Source of the DNA: Membranipora membranacea
Lineage: Eukaryota > Bryozoa > Gymnolaemata > Cheilostomatida > Membraniporidae
Direction: 5' to 3'
DNA: 64,000 nucleotides
Assembly: GCA_914767715.1 (NCBI GenBank)
Contig: OU612065.1
Coordinates: forward strand, 39,372,001 to 39,436,000
Part shown: positions 42,401-54,400 of the stretch, piece after piece
How the letters are laid out: each line of letters opens with the position of its first letter
How positions within the stretch are numbered: position 1 is the first letter of the stretch
Made by a program: the position numbers and the translations under genes
The notes under the pieces: model-generated
Seen by the model: only the letters and a program-made list of their open reading frames with translations
Told to the model about the DNA's origin: nothing
The model's database searches: none

Positions 42401-45400
42401 TCATCTCTTGGTCTGTAAAAAATTTAACTCTCTAGGCTAGGCATGAATCAGAGGGTACAACATAGTCAGGCTAGTAAATATAATACTTGAGCCAAAGAAG
42501 GTCTTCTCTGAATTACTAAGATCTCTTATTGTGAGGAACTTTTCTTTTGCAGCTTATCTTGGCTGCTACAATTATTCGACTGCCGACCCAGCTGATATGG
42601 ATGTGGCTTACACTGTCACCTACCAGTCTAACTCCCTGTACCAGTGTATCGAGACGTGTAAAGCTGCTAACAAGTCTGTAGCTGGCATCACAGGTGAGCG
42701 TGATCAGTGGAATAATAAATCAATGACAGCGTTTATCAGTAATATATTGAATAATATAATATTGTGTAATATGTGTATGTATGTTTGTATTTTTGTTCCT
42801 CCTAAAATCAACAGTGCGATGTACCGGAGTGAATTCCACTAGAAAAGAAGAGTTAGTCAGTAAAATAGACAGCAGTAAAATATATGGATACTCAGTGCCA
42901 TAAAATGACGTGATGTCCCTCAAATGTTATTGTTATCAAGGTGGGGTGAAAGACGGATTATTGAAATTTACAGTTCATTTATAGTTGATGAATATAGTTA
43001 GTAGCCCTCTCATACATGTATGTATGTATGTATGTATATTGTATTGTTATCAATACTTGATAAAATTCATTGTTGTTTTGCTCTGTGATGCCAAAAAAAT
43101 ATAAAATAAATTATAAATAAAAATATTAAAAAGTATCTATAAAACGTCTAACTTATAAGATGGAATTAAGCAGCCGAGCACACTCTGTTCGGAAACAGTT
43201 TTTACGAATGTTTACTCGCTGCTTGGGAATACAGAATCTACCAGAGTGTAGTCTCACTAGCTCGATTGGTGGATCGAGGCTAGTATAGGTACGCAGACAT
43301 TTACTTTTAAAACGTTCCTGGTACAGCTCATCGAGGCTCTTACATTTGAGCTTTTTATTACTGAGTCTGTAGGCTGATTTTATGACATGGTTCAGCTCAT
43401 TGCGGTTTTCGACTGACATATGGCCGTGGATAATACTGAGGTGAAAGGCAAGCACACTTTCTATAAATGACTCATAGGCTAGCCGAATAGTGCTGTCCTT
43501 AACTTTCATTGATGATAAACGCTTCATTATATAGATGACAATTATATCAATGACAATTCCAAACATGATGACTGCTTTCAACATAATCCCATTCTGACAC
43601 TCTTACAGGTGCTGTATGTTACTGTCTTAATGTGACAGCTGGAGATTATATGGATGATCAAGGTGCTTGTTGGGGCAGGTGCTCTAACTCTATAGCTGCC
43701 ATGGATGTTTGTGGGGATTATACATCGAATACTGTTATTTACTATGATATCAGTGAGTACTTTAATTCTGGCAACTTGACATCACAAAATTCATCCAATG
43801 AACTCCATTGTTGATAAGTCAGTGTGTTCATTAACTTGTGAAGGAGTCGTCCCACCGTGATTAACGACGTGTACGCATATCAGTAGTCCTGGTATACAAG
43901 TCAAGTACAGCTGACCTCTATACGCCATTGTTATTGGAAATATATTTATAAAAAGAATGTGGAATTTATTGCTATTCAGTTCGAGGCCACTGAGATTATG
44001 CTTACTAAATAATATGAATACATGTAAACCAGATCTATGAAGCGCACCCCTGATATTAGGGATTGTGAATGCTGGGGTTTCATATGGAGCGCTCACCTCC
44101 TTACACCGCTAACCATCACACCAAAATGCCAACTTTTGGGTTCCAGATATCTTCAATTTAATCAATGGCTCAGCTATCTCGAGCAGCCATCGTTGCTACC
44201 AATCAAAAATCCAGATGGCAGATTTTAACTGTTACGGTTATCTGTCTGTATACTGGTATGAGTGATTTTTCTTACGATCTTTACTGATCTCACCTACAAT
44301 GGGTTTATGCTTTGCTCTCTTGTTTGACAGCCACTTCTGATCACTTTGTGAGAGCTCCTTCATGCTTAGCTTTACAGCAGGAAGGGGCGTCTCTATCAGG
44401 ATATTATCTTATTGATCTACCCGTGCTCAACGAGACTACCGTGTACTGTAAACAAAGTATGTATCATATGAAGGACTGGATGAGATGTTTTCTTCTGCTT
44501 TCTAACAAATATTTCGATTTTGATTATTTGAAAGCAGGCCAACCCAAATAAATGGGTCATGTCAATAACAGTATAAAAAAACACACACACACACTTGACT
44601 CCTGAATTATGAACTGGAACATGATTGTGGTTTGAAAAAGAGACTCTAAGACAAGGCTTGCTTGGAGTTATGTTTTCCTGCATAAGGTTTAAACTTGATT
44701 CTCAATTGGTCATGCATTTAACATTGATATATGACATCTTATTACAGTTGGTGCGGACTACGGTGATTTCCTCACCAAACATTTACCTGATGAGGCTTTT
44801 AGTGCCTCCTCCAGTAAATCTGGCTATGAAGCAGAGAAAGCTAAGTTATACGATCAGTCAGCCTGGTGGCCTCGGGCTAGTGACAGTAATCCCTGGTGGC
44901 TGGTCGAGTTAGATACATTCTACTTTGTCGCTGCTATCCTGTCTCAAGGTTTGTCTTCACTTGCAACTTTTGGATGAAAAATACCAGCTGTATTGTGTCT
45001 CACCACACAAGCTTGAAACTTTGCATACGGCTATTTATTTTGGCAAAATTGTTGATTAAATTAAATTGATTAACATTTTTTCTACTTTTGATTGGCTGAG
45101 CATCAGGTCACTGTTTGTTGTGCACAGCAAGGAAATTTCTTGATCAGAGCAAAAACTGAGCTTTAAATAATATTATTTTATTCCTTCACATCGAGTGTGC
45201 TGTGTATTCAATAACAAACATGATTTGGATATTGCTGATATTATCGAGCTGAGCATCCTATCTATCTATGACTGTTACTTATACAGGACATGGAGAAGAG
45301 GTATCAGGGTTTAAAGCTTACACAGGGGCTTACTCAGGCTCGATGATTCTGCATTACAAAGTTAATATCGGTGAAAGCTGGCAGCAATATGACAACGGCG

Positions 45401-48400
45401 CAAGGGTAAGTGGAAATAATTAATTAAAGCTGGGCTGTAACCATGGGATTTAAAGTTGTAGGGCCAAGAGCGGGTGCCAAAGACTGGATAGAACCATGAT
45501 AAGTTAGATCACATTTCACTTTTGCATTGCTACAAGTATAAATAGGCTCATGAATAGGTGGGAAGGCCATAGCCTAACCCATAGACAACCTATGAATAAA
45601 GGCTGCAACATTTGTTTTTATTATTATGAGCTTAATTGTTTAGTGATTATCATAGACCCATCATAGAAACAAATCATAGGATTTAATGTAGGCTATGTGT
45701 CTCCAACTCCTTGGTGTCACTGTCTCTCTTAATCCTACATAATCCCTTCTGAGTTTAGTTTGCCCCCTTGTTAATCCTTTGTTTGACTTATTAATTTATG
45801 AAACAATGTTCGCTGAAGAACATTGACATAAATAATGCTCTTCATCATTTGGCTCAAATTTAGCCTTCAAAGTCAGTTACCTGGTGCTGGACCATTCTTA
45901 TGGCATCTCGAGCTAATAATAACTTCACTCAATGTAACATGTTTCATTTTTGGTGTTGTAGCTGGTAGGCGCTGAGGATCGCAGCACAGTGGCTCTAGCT
46001 ATACTGAATTCACCAATCGCAGCGCAGTATGTCCACCTGTCATTTCCTGATGTCTGGTCTGGATATAATATATCGGGAAGGTTTGAGCTGATCGGTCAGC
46101 CTATAGCACTGTCATTTCAAGGTTAGTCACCATCAGCCTTTTTTCCCAGTAACATCTTACAATCATCTTACGTTTTTAAGAAAGTTTGTATTATTTAAAC
46201 AGACAAACGAATATTTTTTCATGATTAATGTTCATGTGCCGACTCGGAGGTTTTTTTATTTTGCATTTTGCACAAATCCATTATTCCTACATAAGCTTTC
46301 CCTTACATCTTTAGTACAAACAGAAGCGTACTCAGGGCAGACATACCATATAGCTAATAACACAGTGAGCACATGGGATGAGGCTGAGGAGTACTGCTCT
46401 ACCCTGTCACCTGGAGCTAGGCTAGCTGTCATACAGGATGAGTTCGAGAACCAGAGAGTTACAAGGTCAGTCAAGGGTCAAAGTTTTAGAATTATGTATG
46501 ACATTATAAATTCGATAAAAATGCATCAATTTTAAAAACTTGTATTGAACCTTTAAATATATTTTTTCTTAACCACATTTGGCAGAGACAGAGTACAATA
46601 CAGGTAGTAGAGAGAAACTGTGACAAAACAAGGCCACAATCGCTGAAGTGGTCAGATAATTTGCATGTCCAGTTGAGGCTATAAAGAAAAATTATTTATT
46701 TAAAAATATACTGTATCAAGGAGACTCGGGGGTCTTTCAATTAGAAAGAGCGATGCATTACTAAAGCAAGTTATCACTATCACATCACTCAAAATTATCA
46801 CTCACTTGGTCTTTCAATTAGACAAAATCACTTCCAAATCACTCACTCAGAATGTATATAGTTCCATCATTGAGTGAGTGATCTGAAAACGAGAGCCCTA
46901 GCAGGTAGCAGGTATCAATGAATGAGCGATATGTCTGCGATTTTGGCTGTTTCTAATTGAAAGACCACCCTGTATCATATTTTTCAATAAAACAATCAAA
47001 AGTTTCCCATTCTGTCTGGGCAAATGTAGTTGGATAGAATTTGAGGAACTCTAGCCATTTTAGCCATCTGAGTTGGTGAGAACTCACTGAATTCAACTTA
47101 TTAGGTTTTGCTCTCTTTTGATTGGTTTAGGTATCTGGAGAGAATTGGGAATAGTTCTATACTCACTATTAATGGAGGCTGGCTGGGTTTGACGTATGAT
47201 GGATCTGTTTACAACACTGTCTTCCAGAATACACCAGCATACTATGGTGAGGGATTAATGATAGCAACATTCTGTGTACCTTTCCGCCATCACCATCTGG
47301 ATAGCTGCATGCTTGGTTACTGGTTATTAATTCCATGATAACATGGTATATTATCAATTATGTTCTCATATTCTGTCTGATGTGAGTTGTTGAGTGGCGC
47401 TCTATCATCAACCACATTCCAATCAGGTGATTGTCAATTTATTATAATAACTAGCAGCAACCCAGTCTATGTTTGAGAACTTAAACTACGGCTATTTATA
47501 TAGATTTCCTGGGAATTCCAGGCGATTGTTGCATTGTGGGCCTACAAGCTTACATTGCTCAGATTGATTAAACTATAACCGATAAGCCCTACCACTTATC
47601 TACCTACTTACAAACTGATTTGTGGTACTTATTGTCATTTTAGCGAGTGAGAGCCATACGCCCACAGCTGCTGGTTGTGTATCTCTTATGCTGAATGGTA
47701 GCTGGGCTGTAGAGGATTGCACTGAGACTAGAACTCCCATCTGTGAGACATCATTCACTGTCGTTGATCCTAAAGGTAGCAGCAAGTCAACTTATTAATT
47801 ATGAATAATAATAATAATTTATATACTGATAATATAAAATGATAAGATATATTTCATACCTCATAGATATCCGCAATCTATTTTACCAGGGAGTCCTTGA
47901 GTTCATTATGATGAGTACATGGAGGATCCCGGGATAGTTTTATGTCAACATCCCATGGCCATATGAGCCGTTGGTTATTCATCATATAATTTACATATGT
48001 AGGAAACTCATCTACTAAATATTTAATTCATCATTTTTTTGGCAAAAAAGGACAGGCGTTGAAAGCAGCGTGTCAACATTTGCCAGAGTTAACCTTTACA
48101 CTATTTAAAACATTCTACCCCTAGTGTGGGGGTAAAGATACATAATGTTGACTGATTTAGGTGAATGATGTGTCAAATGCGTGTATGATAAGTGAATTAA
48201 TAGAGGAAGCCTAGTCTCAAGTTTGTAAATTTTCTTTTTTTTTGACAGGAGAGGAAGCTTACATGGGCTGTTTCTTTGATTACACCTCCTCATCACAGAG
48301 AATATTTGATCCTGTCGGTAATTCCAGCTCCGCCTACGACTGTATGGAGTTATGTTACGACGCTGAAGTACCGTTTGCTTCATATGATCCATTCTGTAAG

Positions 48401-51400
48401 ACCCACAAGCTCTATCAATCTCTCAATGAATAGAAGAATAGCAGTCTAATTAATTCTCTATGTTGATTTGAGTGTGTTAAAAAAAAACACCACAAACCAC
48501 TTCCCCTTATCATATTCTGAGGATCAAGGTAAATTTATGAAACAAAGCCAATATGAGACAGGGCAGCCATTGATACTGTATACTTACTTGGGTAAACTCT
48601 ATAGTGTTACTGTTTTGTTTGTAGTATTAGATGAGAATTGTGCATGTGGTGGTAGATTCACAGACCATGCTAAACTTGATGACAGTCTATGTGAGGATGG
48701 GACAACTCCACCATCGTCTGAGATCGCATACAGACCTGTATATCAGGCCTGGAGTAAGTCTACTCCTCCAACATTGAAATTATACTCTGCCACCATCTGG
48801 TAATGTGTAAAAGTGACTTCAATGAGGCCTCCTAATATGAATATTGATGCTGACCAGGGTTATTCCATTGATTGTGGAAGGGAAAACAACTTGTCAAAAT
48901 GATACGTATAGATAAGTATGCTTGGTGCCCGAGTTGAAATTTTACGGTTCCACTTCAAGAACAGAATATAATGCTCATTAATTAAGTTTGAATGGTAAAG
49001 AAGCAGTAAGATAGTTATACTATTAATGATACATTACAGGAGCCTTCTGTCCTCCGTACGGACTGATAGATCACGCTGATAACTACACAAATATGGATGC
49101 GCTGTTTGACTATTCTGAGATCAATGACACAATGCTGTTTGACTGTGAGATTGGGTTCAAGCTGAGATATGGCCCTGATAATCCTGCCGTATGTAATTTG
49201 CAGACTCGGCAATGGACACCATTCCAAATCTGTATCCGTAAGTTTAACTCAATAACAAAACAATTTGAAAAATGATCAATGATTCAATATACACGAACAG
49301 GCGAATGATGCAGTTTTTGGTCTGAAACTCAATTATGAATTGCAAAATTTTCCTGAGCCCATTTTGAAAAACAAAAAATATGTGACATTCAACCCGTATC
49401 TCCTTCTCACAGCTATCGACTGTGGATCTGTCCCTGAGACTAACGGTAACCTGACGGTAACAGTCACAGATACAGGTTACCTGGACACAATGAATTATAC
49501 ATGTGATGAGGGACATTACTTCAGTGATAACTCCGGAGGAGGTACACTTCCTGGTGATAACGAAACTTTACATATCAGTGTATGTGAGGCTAACGAACTG
49601 TGGAGCATAGATACTACACAAATATGTGAACGTGAGTTATATTGTGTATCTTTAATATTGGGATTGTACTTTCACACCTTTGAATAACCCCGTTTTCTTC
49701 TGTGTGATGTACCTTAGAGTCTCTCATTTTCTACCAGTCTTTTCTTGCCACCATAATTTACCTCAGAAGTACACTGATGTACACACCATCTTATTCAATG
49801 CTAAGAAAATCTTGACAATGATTTAAACTCTCTCATGGTCCGTCTATTACAGCTCATGAAAGCACCTCATGTCTAATACGTCATTGTTTTTAACTCCATT
49901 AGTTTAGTCGATCACATAAAATGCTCCCTAACTATATAATTACAGCTATAAAGTGTCCTGACCCTGAGCTACAACCGACTACTGATCTGACCATAGTAGG
50001 AGTTCACTACCCACTGCCTATTCACTATGACTGTGTACTGGGATACGCTATCAATCCTAACACTACAATCAGCGGCAGGGAGAGACAGTCAAGGTCATGT
50101 ATCGCTAACGGCTCCTGGGATAATGAGTTCCCTGAGCCCTGCCCACATCGTAAGTCATCAAACTGGAGACTTCTTCATTATAACTGAACTCCAGATACTT
50201 TTTCGATATCAAACTTATATACTATCTAGACTAACATGTATTTCTTTAAGAGCAAACTGCTAAATTACTAAATTATTTAATCGGTTTAATCTGTCAAACC
50301 AATCAGCTAATCAGCAATGGCGTTGTCAGTATAATATATGACTGCTATATTAAAGTTGACATCATTCATTATTTGCAGGAAAAATTTGTCCAGTTTTGGA
50401 TATTAGAGAGGCAACTCGAAATACAACAAATACTGAATATGAGAGGGTGGTCGAGCTAACCTGTAACATCGGGTTTATACTGGCTCATAATCACCACCCT
50501 GAAGATATGATAACTACATGCTTACATACAGCTCAATGGGATAAACATGTACCTGACTGCAGAGGTTGTTATATACTATACATTATATTTATTTGTGTGA
50601 GACTTTTTATGTCCAGTGACATTCCTAACCTGTCTTGACGAGCTTTGTTGTTGGGGTTCCCCCGCATCCGCCATCATAGTTTATCAAGTCAGGCTATGAC
50701 TATCCCTGGTAACCTGAGTGAAGGAAGTCATTAAATAGATGGCTAGAAATAATATACTCAACCTCATAACTTTAAATCACCTCCCACCTCAGCTTATGAT
50801 AATAGGTGATAGCTAACATAAGTCCCCCCCACCCCATCCCCCCACCCCACCCCAAGCTAGCAAAACTAAACTATGGCAAATAATTATTGCCCTTTAGGGT
50901 ATTGTTGGCATCGGTCTTACCTCAAAGAATCATCTCAACTTCATTTAGTATAATAATTGTGCAAGGTTTTTGTTTCCTGTGATTTAGTATAGGATGAAAT
51001 TATGCTTCCATATTTCCATCAGCTATCATTTTTGACCATCTTTAGTTCTTCTGTTTTTATTTTTCAAGTCAACATTTTCACACATCTCATACTTACTGCT
51101 ATTTTCAGATGTGATTTGTGATGATGTATTGCCTGACACTGCTAACCTTACCATCAGTGAAGACTCCCAGATTTACCTCTCTACCATAAACTACACGTGT
51201 GACGAGGGTCATTACTTTGAGTTTGAGAATAGATCTACATTTCGTACCAGTTTGTGTAACGATCAGGAGGAGTGGACTCTAACTGATGAGCAGATATGCC
51301 TACGTATGTTTGTAGTTGTGGGCTCAAGAAAGAAATGAGAATCATGGTTGTTATAGTTTGTTTGGTTAACGTTGGTTAGTTATATCTGGATGACCCTTGT

Positions 51401-54400
51401 TAACTTGGATGGCTTACGACCGTATTGTCTGACTATTCGATCAATTCTTTCTTTTAAAAAGCACAAGGTTGTTGATTCTGCATGTAGGTTTGTACAAACA
51501 CACACTTTGACAACTCCAATATATTACTAAGGGTTAAGTCAGGGAGGATGAGAAGAAAAATAAATTATTAAAACCGATGCTTAGGGGTGCTTGCTGTTTG
51601 ACATAAGAGAGAATCAGGATCTTAAGATAAATAGAGTGGATCAACACAAATAGCATATAACTATGAGTTATTGATTTGACTATGGTATTTACCATCATGA
51701 AGCTTATCCTCCTATTGTAGCCATCCAGTGGCTGTCAAAGTTTGTTTTAATATGAAACTTTCCACTCAATTTCACATTATTAATTTTACAGCGATCCAGT
51801 GTCCATCTAAGTTTGACATCAAACTTGCCACTCAATTTAATAATATTAATTTTACAGCGATCCAGTGTCCGTCCCCAGAGGAGAGACAACTCACAGAGAT
51901 AACTATAGAAGGAGTATTTTATTCTCAGCTTGTATACTATGACTGTATAGATGGTTATTCTATTAATACTGATACTAATATAACAGAGCAAGAGAGACAA
52001 ACCCTAACATGTCAGGCTGATGGATCCTGGGATATCGACCCTCTACCCTGTCCACATAGTGAGTATCTGTCAGAGTATGATATGTGGTTTTGCGTTTTAA
52101 CTGTGAACTTTATTTGACCAATCGCTGTCTTGACTGACGGTTAGATCATGTCGTCAATAAAAACACCTACTGTAAACGTCAATCGCTTTGAGTATAGTTT
52201 AAACATGGGTAAGGTTGATTCTTTTGTTTGGGATATGAATGAAACTAATTGAAATTTTTTATGATGCCATATTGAAAGATGCGCCTATGGATATCGGAAG
52301 TGTTAGACCGGTGAGATATGTAGTACAAGAGAATCTCATTGTACAGTAAAACAATGATTGTGTAATGTTGATTTTGGAATGCTCTATTGTCGCCAACAGG
52401 AAAGATCTGCCCAGTGTTGAATATCAGGGAAGCTACACCTAACACTACTAATGTTGAGTATGAGACTATAACTGAGTTTACATGTAACACCGGGTTTATA
52501 CTGGCTCATAACCAGAGCCCTGAAGATATGATAACTACATGCTTACATACAGCTCAGTGGGATAAAGATGTACCAGATTGTAGAGGTATACAAATAAAAT
52601 GCCTTATGTTTGCAGTTTTAGGTCTGTAATATTTTATAAAGCTTATCCTTCGAAAAGGAGAACTAAATAATATTGTATCTCACTCACCAATTCAATGCCT
52701 TATTAACTTTCAACATGCAAGACAGAAAACCTCTCTTCTTTATGCACATATTATAATTCTGAAACATTGGGTTCTCTAGATTATTTAGAGTTGTGCTACC
52801 ATGTCAAAATGGTAGACAACTCATTGACAATTGCTGTCTTGCCATGAACCTTTTTGTATGATGAACCTTTTTTCTTAATTTCAATCTGTCCCGAATCTAT
52901 GACTAATTCACAGATGTGATATGTGATAATGTGACAGCTGACTCGTCTAACCTGACTATATCTGTCGGCTCCCTGGAGTTCCTCACTACTATAAACTATA
53001 CATGTGACGACGGACATTACTTTGAGTTTGAGAATAGATCTACATTTCGTACCAGTGTATGTAACGCTCAGGAGGAATGGACTATAACTGAGGAGCAGAT
53101 ATGCCTACGTATGTTTGTAAAATTGGCTCATCAAACTTGTCATACAAAAAGAGATACATTTTGTATTGTTTTTAAAGTTTTTTTGGGTTATTGTGTTAAA
53201 CATCTTGTAGTTGTAGCTAATCCTCCTATCGCAGCCATCCAGTGCCATGAAAAAATTTGACTCTAAACTCAATTTTACAGCGATCCAGTGCCCATCCCCA
53301 GAGGAGAGAGAACTCACAGAGATAACTATAGAAGGAGTATTTTATTCTCAGCTAGTACACTATGACTGTATAGATGGTTATTCTATTAATACTGATACTA
53401 ATATAACAGAACAGGAGAGACAAACCCTAACATGTCAGGCTGATGGATCCTGGGATATCGACCCTCAACCCTGTCCACATAGTGAGTGATCGCTTTTTTC
53501 CTTTCTTACAGACTAAGATATATTACCATGATCATAATATTTCAAATTATGTTATGTTTACGTCAGGCACATATATGATGAATAATATTTAGTACATTAG
53601 GTTTGAATTTATGCATTCAACTGGCTGTAATGCTCCTGATACTGCTGTCATCCAGTGTAGTGGGTTGAGGTTAGTTAAATTGAATATCCAAGCAGACTCT
53701 CATCACAATCTGATTCGGACATAGGTTTTAAGCAATTATAGTGTTTTAGTCTACTTTATTTAGCTGCCTAAGGGAGGCAGTGCCTCCCTGCTGCTACTAG
53801 ATCAACAGGCCTGTGTTGTCGGAAGATGCGCCTATGGACTTCAGTAGAGTAAGAACAGTGAAATAATGTAGGGCAAGAATCTGTCATTGAGCAGTAAATG
53901 AATACTTGTGTATTTTTAATTTCTGCCTACAGGAAAGATCTGCCCAGTGTTGGATGTTAGAGAAGCTACACCTAACACTACAAACGTAGAGTATGAGACT
54001 ATAACTGAGTTTACATGTAACATCGGGTTTATACTGGCTCATAACCAGAGCCCTGAAGATATGATAACTACATGCTTACATACAGCTCAATGGGATAAAC
54101 ATGTACCTGATTGCAGAGGTATGAATACTAATAAGGAGCATAAGACCTTGCGGTTTCTGGTCCCTGATTTTTAGTGATGTTATTCTTGAAAAAGGAAAAG
54201 AAATAATATTTTATCTCACTCGCTAAGTCAGTATCTTTATTAACTTTAACTTGCAAGCTAGACGATCATTCTTCTCTGTACATATTTACAATTCAGGGAC
54301 ATTGTTTCCGGTACTCTGGATTATTTGGAGTAGTGCTACGACATCAAAATATCGGACAACTCATAGACACATGCCGTCTTGCCTCTGAACCTCCCTGATT

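Noticed and set aside
44578-44596. (AC)n microsatellite after poly-A
   Set aside because: Short common simple repeat in an intron; nothing further to say.
51792-51857. Alternative start of sushi 6 at the first IQCPS copy (51792)
   Set aside because: Reading on from that acceptor would retain the second acceptor region and add a broken repeat without the sushi Cys spacing; the 51858 start equals the other B exons in length (201 bp).
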